From contig NC_055988.1 in the NCBI RefSeq assembly GCF_018446385.1, forward strand, positions 167,324,337 through 167,388,336: a stretch of DNA of 64,000 nt. Reading direction: 5' to 3'. The stretch comes from Zingiber officinale. Its lineage: Eukaryota; Streptophyta; Magnoliopsida; Zingiberales; Zingiberaceae. Positions 10,544-22,927 of the stretch are shown here, piece by piece. The notes beneath the pieces were generated by a model that made no database searches, had not been told where the DNA came from, and was given only the letters and a program-made list of their open reading frames with translations. Position 1 is the first letter of the stretch. Every line of letters begins with the position of its first letter. Made by a program: the position numbers and the translations under genes.

Positions 10544-13500
10544 GACAGAGCCTTCTCTTGGGCGGCCACCTTACTCGACGAGGTGTGGGAGCACATTTTC
10601 TCTTTCCTCCCGACCGACGCTGACCGCCATGCTGTGTCCCTGGTTTGCCGCTCTTGGTATCAGATAGAACGGATGTCGAGGCGGAAGATCATCGTGCGGA
10701 ACTGCTATGCGGTGGCACCAGCCGCAGTGGTGCGGCGATTCCCGGAGGTCAGGGCGGCAACCATCAAGGGGAAGCCATGTTTTGCAGATTTATTGCGCTC
10801 CAATTGGGGCGGCAAGGCGGGGAAATGGATCCAATGGATGGCCGAGGGATGGCCGCTTTTAGAGGAGCTTCGCCTCAAGCGAATGGTGGTCTCTGATGAT
10901 TGCCTCGAGCTTATTGCCCAGTCCTTTAAGAATTTTAGGGTTCTGTCTCTAGTCTTCTGCGAAGGGTTCAGCACTGTCGGGCTGGCTGCCATTGCAGCCA
11001 ACTGCAGGTCAGAGTCTCTATTTTCTTTTTTGCATGTCTACTTCTCTTAATTTTCACTTTTACTTTCAATTCTGGCCTTAGAGTTATAATTTGGTATTCT
11101 AATTCTAGAAAGATCATTTGGTGCTGCACCAAATTTCACCCTTCTTACTTTCAGTTTCCAATTTGAAATTTTTAGTTCTATCTACTTTTTAACTGACCAT
11201 TAATTGACATTTAATGATGGATATTCAGATCCATTAGCCTGATTACCTGAAACGAATCAACTCCACATTGGTACCATGAGTTGCTTTGTACCGGGATATT
11301 TTCCCCTGGAGTTGAAGGGAAAACCATTTTTTCTCCCCTGTCAAATTTTGGTTTAATTTGGTCCTTTATAGACATCTTTTTTACTCTTTAAATTTAAGTA
11401 TCTTTTTGTTGGTTTGTATTTTTGACTCAGATGGATAGGTAGTGTCACTTGTGTGGTAATTTGGTTGTTTTATCCACCAAAGCTTAGTTAGTTGCTTGTT
11501 TTGTGCTATAATAATGACCTCTTAGCTACTTATTGTTTACATATCCTCAGTTGTGCTTAATTATGAGATTAGAGGTTTTTATGTTTTATGGATTTTCTTT
11601 CATGAAGAACATGTTACTACCGCTATTATTATTATAATTCTTTCAATCAACAGTAGAACTATCTTATAATCCCAGCTTAATCTTACGTAACTTGTATACT
11701 TATGAGACAGTTTTTTGTTGTCAACTTCGTAGCTTTTCATTGTTGAAACATGGTAAAATCAAAGGCAGGAATACAGGTGCTCTATGTAGTTAAATTAAAT
11801 TAAACAACAGGGGAATTCATGTTAATCTCACACTTTAAGAAAAATACCATTATTATAAAAAATAATTATGCTTAGCTGACCCCACCTGGTGGGATAAGAC
11901 TTGGTTGTTGTATAAAAGATAATTATGCTTTTTGGCAGTGTTTTCAATTGTAATGATTCAGATATTGATGATAATTATAGAGATGCCATGAACAGGGAGT
12001 TAAACCAGCATTTGTTAGAATACTGGATCCCCTAACTTCTTGCTTCATCAAGTCTGGACAATAACATTGCCAATGATTTGATTGCTTTGATGAGCTCTTT
12101 TAAGAAGAAAGTGCATGTGGAGATGATTTATGAAAACTAGAAAAACTCCAATGAAATAAAAGATTGTCAGAACCAATTGCTGGGAAGACTGTTATGAGGT
12201 GACTTTCTTGACTAGGTGTTGCTGAAGTGCACCATGATTTGAAACCCATTAATCTTAAGAATAGTAATATATGAGACAAAAATTAGAGGTGCTCGAATTT
12301 TACTGTGTATCAGAATATATATTTAACATCTACTGACAAAAACCAGCATCTTCATTATTGCCTTAATTGTAAACTGTCCATTGAGCTGCTCTGGAAGTTG
12401 GCAGAGACACTCCATCTTTAGTATTGTGGGCAAATTTACTGAAAGTGAACATGATTCTCAATCAGTGACCATTTAGCTGCCTTCTCAATGTTAAAAGTGT
12501 TTGTCAAAGTATTACCAGCCTAGCTGATTTAACTGGCAAGTGAGAAGAATTTTCTTAAGCTTAATTAGATATTTGATTTTATGCTAAAAGATTACGTCCA
12601 CATGTGACCATTATCTTGAACATTTTGATAGTCAATTCTCTTAACATTGTTCAACAAATATAAACTCGATAGGTTTTACTCCTACTTTTACTAACTAGTA
12701 TCCTTTTGCTGCTTTGATTTATTATGATGATTTTTTCCCCTCCATGACAGGAATCTGAAGGTACTTGATCTGCATCAATATAAAGCGAAGGAGAATTGTA
12801 TAAATTGGATATCTCATTTTCCAGAATCCTTTACTTCCCTGGTTACTCTCAACATTGCATGTCTGGATTGTGAGATGAATGTATCTTTTCTTGAGCGCCT
12901 CATTAGCAGATGTCCCTATCTCAAGACCCTCAGACTCAATCATGCCACTCCTCTAGAAAAACTTGTTAGCCTTCTACACAGGGCTCCACAGCTAGTAGAC
13001 CTTGGAATTGGCACTCTCATAGGAGAAGGTTATCCAGGACTTTTCTCCAAGCTTGAATCTGCTTTTGCTCACTTAAAACATCTGAAGAATCTATTTTGGA
13101 AAGCTGGACCATTTTACTTGCCTGCAATATATCCAATTTGTGAAGGTCTTACAACACTGCATCTCTTTGACTCTAGCATACAAGCACCAGAGCTCTCAAA
13201 AGTAGTTAGCCAGTGTAAAAATCTTCAACAACTATGGGTACATCTTCATGACCTCGTCCAATTAATATCATTTTCTTCATTTTAAGCAATTGCATCTTTT
13301 GATATGCTATCCAGCTATTCCAGTGATAGGGTCTCACTTTTACACATGCATAGTTTTTTTATTCCTTATTGATAGTTTGTCTTTTCTCTGTGCACATCTT
13401 TTCGTACAATTCACTTTTGGAAGTCTTAAATTTTTATTGTTGGTTTTATTTTTTGATGAATTTTATTAGTAGAATTGTCATTACTCACAAAAAGTTGATA

Positions 13501-14371
13501 TGATTGTTTTATTTCCCTGATACTATGTCGTGCTTCTGCTTGTGTGTACATATTAACAAGGGACATACTTTGTCAGGTTAGGGACTTAATTGAGGATGAT
13601 GGGCTTATTGCTGTGGCATCATCCTGCAAACTCCTCCGAAAATTGCAAATAGTTCCTTCTGATCCACCTCACTGTCCTCTCACAGAAATTGGCCTTATTG
13701 CTGTGTCTTCTGGTTGTGTAATGCTTGAGTCTGTTCTCTATTTTTGCCGGCAGATGACTAATTCTGCCCTCCTTACTATTGCTAATAATCGCCCCAATCT
13801 CACATGCTTCCGGCTCTGCATCGTCAAGCCTTACACCCCTGATTATATTACTCAAGAACCTCTAGATGCTGGCTTTGGGGCTATTGTTGAATCCTGCAAG
13901 GACCTCCGACGTCTCTCCATGTCTGGTCTTCTTACTGATTGTGTGTTCAAAACTATTGGGGCCTCAGCAAATCGTCTTGAGCGGCTCTCAGTTGGTTTTG
14001 CTGGTGATGGGGATGCAGGTCTTCATTACATTCTATCTGGTTGTAGGAAATTACGCATGCTGGAAATTAGGAAATGCCCGTTTGGGATCAAGGCATTATT
14101 GGACAATGCAGATAAACTGAAGACAATGCGATGCCTTTGGATGTCATCATGCTCTGTGACACTGGGGGAATGCAGATTATTAGCTAAGAAGATGCCACGG
14201 CTTAGCGTGGAGGTTATTGATGAGAATGGAGGGGCGTTGCAGTCACGGCGTGATCTTTCACGGCGTGATCTTTTACGGCGTGATATTTTACCTGCCAAAA
14301 AACTCTATATTTACAATAGTATTACTGGCCCAAGAATTGATGCACCACCGTCTGTCTTGACCGTTTGGTGA
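10544..14371 (+). CDS. TIR1/AFB-type F-box LRR protein (auxin receptor family), probably fused to NOP53-like exons
   Basis: Three exons: 10544-11007, 12751-13237, 13577-14371, giving 581 codons, the size of TIR1/AFB2. An F-box lies at about residues 11-50 of this part (DEVWEHIFSF, then SLVCRSWYQIER). LRRs follow, with family motifs RLKRMVVSDDCLELIA, CEGFSTVGLAAIAANC, LESVLYFCRQMTNSAL, FRLCIVKP, RRLSMSGLLTD and KLYIYNSITGPR. In the family this is the SCF substrate receptor that binds auxin and Aux/IAA proteins in the nucleus. No in-frame ATG precedes the F-box: a stop lies directly before 10544 and the first ATG (about 10672) falls after the F-box. The acceptor at 10544 is in phase with the donor at 10289, so translation from the NOP53-like ATG would give about 768 residues. 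Several ligand and cofactor positions are changed (see findings), so auxin perception is doubtful. The intron at 11008-12750 shows no gene. Confidence 0.88.
14244..14288 (+). repeat. Three 15-bp tandem units inside the last F-box/LRR exon
   Basis: CACGGCGTGATCTTT occurs twice, then TACGGCGTGATATTT. It is in frame and encodes a repeated (S/L)RRDL pentapeptide at about residues 540-555 of the F-box part. The sister copy near 50460 has an unrelated PDHFPVPKLYIY-type sequence here, so the array arose in this copy. Confidence 0.9.
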
Positions 14372-16639
14372 AATCAGGTATTACGGAAGTGATATTATCT
14401 TTATCCTGTTTATCAATCCTAATTGGCTTTCCAGAAGTTAACTCTTTGTTCAAATGATGGGAAAGCAGTCAGTCTATAGTATCAAGTGCTGCATGATTAT
14501 GGGGTTAGATTTCAATCACCGTAAGTTATCCAGAATTCTCTACTTGTGATCGTCATTTATCAATGAGTTGTGGGACTATATGACTTATGACATTTACTTA
14601 ACATATTGAGCATTTCACAGCTATTGGTTTAATATATTTTAGATTGCTGAGCTATTACTTTTTATTAACTTATTGATGTTCTTGGCATAAATTTTCCTAT
14701 TAGACTGGAAGGTGAAAACCCAAGGGTCTTACATGAATTTTTACATAATGAATTTGTGAGTACCAAGTTCTTACCAAATGACTGCCTAGTCTAAATGCTT
14801 TGTGCAATATGTAAATGATTGATTGCTCCCTCAATAGAGGGACAAGCCTCAGTATTTGAAATTAACAATTTCGTAAAGAGAATAAGAAACATATTAGAAG
14901 TCAAGTTTGAGATTTCTTCTCAAGTATTTTCAAATATTAAATTTAATAGCTATCTTTTCTCTAGAAAATAATAATGATAAAAGAGTGCATTTTTTAATTA
15001 GTAAAATATAATAATTTTGCATTTTGTTTTGTATCTTTTTTCATAATGGATAATTACTGTGAGCGATTAAAATTTAATTAAATTGAAATAATCTGTCAAA
15101 ATGATTTAATTTTAGAAATTCGTTTCGGTATTTTTTAAAAAAATATTGATTAATTTTGTTGTTATAAAATTCAAAGTTTAGTTAAATTGGTTAATTTAAA
15201 TTGGTTAATGTAACAGTCAAGTAGAGCAGTTGAGGAATGGATTTTAATCTATATTTTTTATAAATTTTAATTGAACTCTCGAGTTCTCGATTCCGAACTC
15301 GCAATTTTAATCTATCATCTCTTAATTGTCGAAATTTGTAATTTGTAATTTCGAATTTTTACTAGATATTAAGTTTACATTCATTAATTTGGAGGAGATT
15401 GGTTCGATTTTATAAAAAAAATTTAAATTGGAAGGTGCTTAATGGATGACTTATTATCTATTAAAAAAAATATCATTAATTTATCAAAACTTACGACTCA
15501 AGTTTTATGTGTTTGAAAAATTGTAAAAAGAAAATATCATACCTGGCACCATTATATGGGGAGCACAGATCTTTTTGATCGCAAATTAAGATTGAGAGGA
15601 TGAATCATTATATCGATGGATTTATAGAAATGGATTCCATCTATTAAACAGATAATATCCATCCTCATCAAATAATCATCTTATATAGTCCATCCTTTAG
15701 AACATAAATTATGATCTAGAGGATCCTGATTGATTATATGGGGTAACTAATTCTTAATTGTTCTTCTGACTTTGTAATTGATTGATAAACTAAAATTTGT
15801 TATGCAATTATTTTTGTGACATGCAATATTTTTAATTTTGTTAACATTGAAATGCTAGTGTTCACCGTGGAATTGAGAATTTGAAATTGAATCACAAGTA
15901 TCGAAGATGAAGTCTAACTTAAAATTTGTAGTCATCACTTTTTGAAGAAGGTAAATCATTGTATTTATTTTGAGATTTTTAATTTAGTTCATTCTGTGAT
16001 ATTTGAGAAGGTAAATAATGTACTTAGAGAGTAGAAGATGATTACATTTATCTTAAATATTTTTTATGGCTGTGTTTAATTATATGAAGGTAAATTATAA
16101 GGTTAATTTATTAGTTTATAGTCGATCATTCAGTTGAATAGGGGTGAGAGTAATTTTTTTTCCTGAAAATATGTGCCCCTGTGAATTGATCTCTTACGTT
16201 ATTGTAATAAAAATAAATAAATAAAGTTTTTTAAAAATCTTACCTTATTGTAATAAAAACAAATAAATAAAGTTTTTTAAAAATCATATATTTTTATCGT
16301 AGTTTGACATACATCTTGTCATATTTTATATGTATATATTTCATGTTTTCATCTCTTTGTGTTTCATTTTGAGACTTTTGATTTGGAGAATTGTTTTTTG
16401 CTTATTTTGACTGATATGACGTGTTTTTGCTATAAAAATGGAGCATAAATCACTTGGAATGTGATGTTGGAGCAAGAAACACGTTCTAGCTATATCCCAT
16501 GACACGAGCATTATTCTACGGCCAAGAAAGCTAAAGAATAGAGCAGAAAAAAGCTTAACACAGGCTACACATGTCTCATTATTGAGCCAAACATATGAAG
16601 CATATATGAAGAATAAGACTTTCAAAATGAAGTTGAATT
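14372..16639. other. 3' flank of the host gene and AT-rich intergenic DNA
   Basis: 14372 to about 15350 is the 3' untranslated and flanking sequence; it aligns with 50573 to about 51460 downstream of the sister copy. Beyond that nothing codes. A 60-bp near-duplicate (TTATTGTAATAAAAATAAAT unit) sits at 16197-16285. No RNA gene was recognised. Confidence 0.5.
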
Positions 16640-18076
16640 TGTTGGATCGAGAAGTGCTAGAGGAAGAGAAAGGGGAAGGGGAAGGGGGGGGGGGGTAAAT
16701 AGCGCTTGTGGCTTTCACGCGTTTCGGATTTGTAAAAATAATCCAGTAATGCAGCGGAAATAAATAAAATGCAAACACAGAAGACACCAAGGGTTTACTT
16801 GGTTCGGAGCCTATGGCGGCTCCTACTCCAAGGCCCACGCTCGTTGAGCATTTACGTTGGGCAACACTTATAATCTTGTAAAAATGTTACAACTGAAAGT
16901 ACAATTAAAAAACAACTTAGATTTACCAATGACAAAAGAAAAACTGAAGATTCTGAGCTCCGAGTCGTCGGTGTCAAGTCGCAGCTTTGTCGGAGCGTCT
17001 TGTTAGCAGCTTGTTGCATACAGGTTGCGTAGAAGGTGATTCCAATTGTTGCTGCCTCGAGACTGCTTTTTATTGGCTGTTGCGGGCGCCTCCAATGCCC
17101 CATGGAGGAGCCTCAAACACCAAAGTTCATCCCGATTGGATCGCGTCGATAAGCCTTCGCTGCGTGCTGCTTATCTTGCCTGGAGGCGCCTCCAAGGAAG
17201 TGTCCAAGGTGGCTCAACTTCACCTTTGAGGCACCTCCAGCTCCACTGTGCAGCCAGCTTCAGCCTTGCACCCGAGGCGCCTCAAGCTCCATGAGGGCGC
17301 CTCGGATACTGTTCATCCGAGGCTAAACTCTGTCTTTTTGACCCTGCAAAACATGTTAGTCCACAAACACAAACACATCCTGCAAAACAAAGTTAGAATC
17401 GATATAAACATGATAAATCAAGTGATTGACAGTCATCGGACTGTCCGGTTCTGACTTCGGATTTCCGATCGGAAACCTTAGGTCGAACCGACACCTACTG
17501 TTCCCTCTTCCGAGGAACGCGTCATCACCTACTCCCCTCAGGAGAGATTACTTGATGCCAGAACGGTCCTCCAGACCGACTGGACTTTCCACCTAGAGTT
17601 ACCACCCCCTAGGACCTAGGGTTACCACCCTCTAGGATTTTTCTTCACCTAGGGTTACCACCCCCTAGGACCTAACGTTACCACCCTTTAGGATTTTTCT
17701 CCACCTAGGGTTACCCCCCTAGGACCTAAGGTTACCCCCACTTAGAATTTTCCTCCACCTAGGGTTACCACCCCCTAGGACCTAAGGTTATCGCCCTTTA
17801 GGATTTTCCTTCACCTAGGGTTACCATCCCCTATGACCTAAGGTTACCACCCTTTAGGATTGTCCTTCACCTAGGGTTACCACCCCATAAGACCTAGGTT
17901 TACCACCCTCTAGGGTTTTCACCTTGCCTAACCGCAGCTAGGACTTTTGCCTAAAAACACTTAGGACTTTCTTGCAAGCTCAATCAGACACATTAGATAG
18001 CAAATAATCTTAACTTTGAATCCTTTTGCCATTATCAAAACTTAGGTTCGATCGTCGGATGCTTCCCGCACCAACA
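16640..18076 (-). mobile_element. LTR (about 1.44 kb) with polypurine tract, minus-strand element
   Basis: Starts TGTTGGATCG and ends GCACCAACA. Immediately right of it the minus strand reads AAAAAGGGGGAGAT, a polypurine tract, so this is a 3' LTR. A G-rich run at 16684-16694 matches the position of the G-tract in the LTR at 72. At 17595-17935 it holds tandem copies of CACCTAGGGTTACCACCCCC (about nine units). The body and 5' LTR to the right are not recognisable, so the element is truncated or heavily decayed. Confidence 0.72.
17595..17935. repeat. Tandem CCTAGGGTTACCACCCCCTAGGA array
   Basis: About nine imperfect units of 40-65 bp inside the LTR at 16640-18076, each with CACCTAGGGTTACCACCC and a TAGGATTTTCCTTC-like spacer. 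Confidence 0.75.
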
Positions 18077-18371
18077 ATCTCCCCCTTTTTGATTATGGTA
18101 ACCGAAATTCAAAGTTAAGTAGAATAAAGAAATGCTATAATAATAAGAGTGCAAGCATAAATGAATAATCATAGCATAAATGTAAATTTTATACAAGGCT
18201 CCCCTTAATTAAAGTTCCCCCTTAATTAAATTTCCCAAAATTTTTGATTTTTCTTTGAATTTCCTTATACTCTCCCGTTTTGCCATGTATTAAAATAAAC
18301 AAGAGAGTAAAGAGAGATAAAAGGAAAAAAAACAGTGATCAATGGCCTTAGCTTGTTTTGAGAAAACTTAA

Positions 18372-18581
18372 GGTGCGTTTGGTTTAGGCATGTTCCATTT
18401 TAATTTTCTAAAAAATACGTATTTTCTAGAAAATAGAAAATGACTTTTCATCATTCTTTATTTTTCCAAAAAAACTATCTATTTTTTTAGAAAACGGACA
18501 TGAAAAATACAAACCAAACACTATTTTTCAAAAATGCATGTTTTTTAAAAAAAATGAAAAACGTGCAAACCAAACACACCC
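18372..18581. mobile_element. Tourist-like MITE (PIF/Harbinger type)
   Basis: A 210-bp unit with terminal inverted repeats GGTGCGTTTGGTTT and AAACCAAACACACCC, flanked on both sides by TTAA (18368-18371, 18582-18585), which includes the TWA target site of PIF/Harbinger elements. The inside is AT-rich and partly self-complementary (TTTTCTAGAAAATA). No coding capacity. Confidence 0.72.
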
Positions 18582-18585
18582 TTAA

Positions 18586-20399
18586 CTTCCAGAAATAGTT
18601 TTTATCTTATTTTTCAAAAAGATAGAAAAATAGAGGGTTAGATATAATTAGATAAACACTTAGCTTTTTAGAATTAATTTTCTTGTAAAATTTTTAGCTA
18701 AGTAAAATCAAAAAATTCATTGTAGATTTAAAGAGAAAAAATTGCTTAAAAAAAAATTAAGTTTGAAAAATAAAGCAAAAGCGCGGTAATCACCGTGGCC
18801 GAAAGATTTCTACTGCGAGAGGTGGGGTGTTCCTTCTGGTGGTCACACTGAAGCTGTTCGGTCTGTATTTCTGCTCCAAACTGCAAAATTTACCGAAACT
18901 TTATATTAATAAATATTTTTAATATTTATTAATCAAACTTAATTTTTATCGGTAAATTAAATTTTATTAATAAAAAATTAAAATTTCTCGATCAAATTTT
19001 AATAAAAAAATAAATTAACAACCAAACCTAAACTTTATATTATCAATAAAATCTAAATTTAACGAGTAAAAAATTTAAAACAACCAAATAACTTTAATTT
19101 ATAAAAAATTAAAAATTATTGACGAAATCTAATTTGACTAGCAAAAAAAAATTAAAATTTTCAATGAAAATAAATCTTAACTACAATTTATTTGAGCTAT
19201 AATTTTAAATATTTACTATCTAAACTCATATATCAATAATATATGATGTGCCCTAGGTGGCCGAAATCCACTCAGGGCACCCAAATTCATAGAGAGTCTT
19301 TTATGAGTCACTCACCAGACGAGTGTGCATACTATAAATATAGTGGACCTCAATATAATAGGGGCCCTAGGCATGTCTTAGTGGCCTATTCCTTGAGCCG
19401 ACCTTGGACATGACATGATTCTAATGGATCGTAATTTAATTTACTTCTATGTTATTTCTCTTTTAAATATATTTTTATATTAAATAAAATGTAGTTGATA
19501 AAATTTAATGACAATATATAATATTTTAATATTTTCAATACTAATTTAATAATAAAAATTTACAATTAAAAAAGATATAAATAAAAAGACACTCTTCTTA
19601 ATTAGAATCATTAAAAAGGTATTTCTTTCTTATTTATTATCATTCCTTCTTATCTCTATATATTTTATTTTTTAAAAACTTCTTTATATATTTAATATAT
19701 TATAGAAATTTTATCAAAGAATATAGTTTATAATTATGTTCATCATAGCGTGATTACTTTCACCCTAGATGACCTTCATAGCTCGTTTTAGGTTATATAA
19801 AAGGAAGATAAATCACGAGGTCAATTTATAACCAACCACTAAGTTGTGAACATATACTTTATTTACAAACCTAACGAAAGAGCGACCAAAGAAAGTGATT
19901 CTTGGACTAAAGAGGTCACAACCTTCGTCTGTCGATACATGAGTTCAGGGAGCTAGATTGGAAGAGACTTGATCTGGTCGCACATTTGGGAGTGCCCACA
20001 TAGTGATCTTTGATCGAAAGCCATAGAAACTACTTTTCTTGCTCTGAGCGTATTCGCCTTTTGCCACCATGAGTTGAGGGAGCTTATCACCGCGTCATTT
20101 GCGAGTTGAGGGAGCTTATGGCCAACATCTCCAACGTCATCCTCAAGTTGAGGGAGCTTATCTCCGCCTCCCCATCAGCCTCCGTCGTTGCGTTATCCTC
20201 CAACAACGAGGAACTAATGGAGGCCAAGTTACGTGAGTCTTGCCTGATCTTCTCCATGCCTATATCGTCCCTCTGATCAGTAACAAGAAGGACATCACTG
20301 CCGTTCTCAATCTGCTCTCATTCACAACCCACAACTATCCAGGTGTCTTCTTCCATGGTCAGTGATACGGGTTATGAGAGGTGAGTTCTTTGCAGTAAG
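18586..20399. other. AT-rich intergenic DNA with dispersed repeat
   Basis: No gene is supported. About 18905-19020 recurs with high similarity at 60690-60798, so it belongs to a dispersed family. At 20040-20170 the phrase GAGTTGAGGGAGCTTAT occurs three times, 40-60 bp apart. A short coding-like stretch around 20265-20345 (NKKDITAVLNLLSFTTHNYPG on the plus strand) was not recognised. Confidence 0.45.
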
Positions 20400-20559
20400 G
20401 AGGAAAGGGGATAATAAGACAAGGAAGGATAAAAGAATAGGATGAGGAAATAGTGATGCACTCGGAAAGTCGAGGCTCGACCGGGTGTAATAGGTCGCCC
20501 GAGCATGATGACAACTAGTTGACCAAAAAAAGGTTATACCGAATGAAAAGGTTTATATA

Positions 20560-21050
20560 GGCTCATCGAGGGAAAGCTGATCGAACACGAAGGTTCGTAC
20601 ACGCTCGGTAGGTTAATCTCAGTCGGGAATATATGACCGGCTGAGCACAGAGGCATGTGGCCTTATATAATCCTTAACATGCAGCCAACTGAGGGAAAGT
20701 CGATCAAGCACGAGGGTTCATATATGTTCGGCAGGCTAATCTCGGTCGAGAATATATGATCGGCCGAGCACAGAAGCATTTAGCCTTATATAATCCTTAA
20801 CATGCAGTCGACCGAGGGAAAGGCGATCGAGCACGAGGGTTTGTATACGCTCGGTAGGTTAATCTCGGTCAAGAATATATGATCGGCCGAGCACAGAGAC
20901 ATTTAGCCTTATATAATCCTTAACATGTGGCGGACCGAGGGAAAGCCGATCGAGCACGAGGGTTCGTATACACTCGGTAGGCTAATATCGGTCGAGAATA
21001 TAATATCGGCCGAGAACGATACACCGGCCAAGCACGATCGAACAGACGGG
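20560..21050. repeat. Four 122-bp tandem repeats in gypsy-like LTR
   Basis: Units starting near 20565, 20690, 20813 and 20935 share GAGGGAAAG.CGATCGAGCACGAGG, then GCTCGGTAGGCTAAT, then GATCGGCCGAGCACAGAG and TTATATAATCCTTAACATG. The last unit is truncated. Such arrays are typical of U3 enhancer regions of LTRs. Confidence 0.85.
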
Positions 21051-21139
21051 CATGGGAAATTAACTGAACAAGGATGTTTAAGTGCGTTTTAAGGAAAGAG
21101 CAAACGTAAATAAATGACTGATCGAGCATAAAGAGATTC

Positions 21140-22142
21140 TGTTGGACCGTTCTGGGCCGGTTAGAAGGGGAGGAGGGGTTGGATAGCCTGTAAACACAAA
21201 AATGAAAACAACCCTTCTCGGACATTAAAGTCAACCAAGCACTTGTAAAATAAAAGTAGTAAATGAAAAGTAGAAAGGAAGAGGCACACAGGGATTTACT
21301 TGGTTACAACCAAGGAGGTTGTTAATCCAAGGAATGTCGCACTAGTATCTCCTTCAGGCGGAGAAGCCTCTTACAACTATGAAGCGCAGAAAATAGAAGC
21401 TCAATTCTAAACTAAAGCACACAAGCGTTGGAAATGAATTATTTGGAATTGTTGAAAAGCTTCTGGACCAAGGCTATATTTATAACCTTGGTTGGGGCGT
21501 CTCGAAGGGTTCCGGGCGCCCTGGGGGGATAAAACTTTATCCCCCAACGTTCAGTTTGACTCGATCTGGTCAAAAGTCATGTTCAGGCGCTCGGAAGCAT
21601 TCCGAGCGCCCCGGAGCCAAAAGTCAACTCCGATTGACTTTTTTCGTTCGGGTCCTCTGCTCCAGTTCAGGTCGCCTCGGTCCGGGTCTTCAATTCCGGT
21701 TCCGCTCGCTTGGGTGATCTTTGCCATCCTGAATAGGGCTCACCCGAACCCAACTTCCGGTGTTCTTGAGCAGGCTTCCGCTCCGACTTCTCGTCCCTCG
21801 GAATCACCGTGTGTTTCCTTCTCGTCCGCCAGCGCACTCATTCGCAGTCTTTGTCCCTCGGTCGCACCCCGCACTCATTCGCAGTCTTCGTCCTCCTTGA
21901 GCAGTCTTCCGCTCCGGCTTCTCGTCCCTCGGAACCACTGCACGATTCCTTCTCATCCGCCGGTGTACTCTTTCGCAGCGCCTCGTCCCTCGGACACACC
22001 ATGTATCGCCCTTCTCGCTAGCTGCATCTTCCACTTGACAACCTGTGCTCCTAAGCTCCTGCACACTTAGACACAAGGTTAAAAATACACAGGACCTAAC
22101 TTAACTTGTTGATCACACCAAAATAACCTTGGGGTTCCAACA
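21140..22142 (-). repeat. 3' LTR of gag-only element 2
   Basis: 1003 bp; ends GGGGTTCCAACA, with the polypurine tract (minus strand AAAAAGGGGGAGAT) just right of it at 22143-22156. Compared with its partner it lacks a short stretch with CTGGTCTGGGTGCC near 24915. Confidence 0.9.
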
Positions 22143-22927
22143 ATCTCCCCCTTTTTGATGTGAGCAACTCAAGTTAAGGTATGGTAAAAATAGACATAAA
22201 AATAGACATAAAATAAACTAACTAAATTTGTAATTAAGTGCAAACAGATAAAAAATTAAAAATTTTATCTATCTCCTCCTAGACTTATACTCTTTCTTCT
22301 CCTCCTTTGATCACATACAAAATTGGGGTTCCAAGAAAAAATCTAAGGGTAGAAAATTTTGAGACCTTTAAAAATTTTGCAATAATTTACACATAAACAG
22401 TCTCCCAAAAAAAAACTAAGTAAAATTTTCTAAGTGAAACTCTAAGTAAAAGAATTTTCAATAAATTTTCTAAGTTTAAAAAAAATCTAAGTTAAATAAT
22501 TTAAAACAAAATTATAACTTAAATCTTTGAGAATTTTTCTAAGTAAAACTTTAGATAGAAAATTTCTTGAGTAAAGAGAAATTTAAGCAGTAATTTTTAA
22601 ATTTTCTGAAGAAATTTTAACTTTAGGCCAAAATAATTTTTGAAAGATATTTAAATTTTGAAAGTTTTGAAGATTTTTATAAGTAAAATTTTTTTGAATA
22701 ATTTCCAAAAAGAGGATGCTTAAAAAACTTTTTAAAGCATTTTAATTCTAATTTTAATGCTTTACCAGAAAGTTAATTAAACACTTCATTTCAATATTTT
22801 GGTTTCCAGGTCGTGGCGAGACACTAGGCCTTCTTGATGATTGAAGCAACAACCACTTCCTTAGACAAAGCCTCATAAAGAAATTTCATGTCTAATTTTC
22901 TCGCTGAAAGCTCTAAATCTATTAAGT

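Noticed and set aside
10583-11050. F-box protein starting at a GTG at 10583
   Set aside because: The codon is GTG, not ATG, and coding similarity continues upstream to the splice acceptor at 10544. The downstream end at 11050 also runs into an intron past the donor at 11008.
20560-21050. CRISPR-like spaced repeats
   Set aside because: The 122-bp units are contiguous tandem copies without unique spacers, inside a plant retrotransposon LTR.
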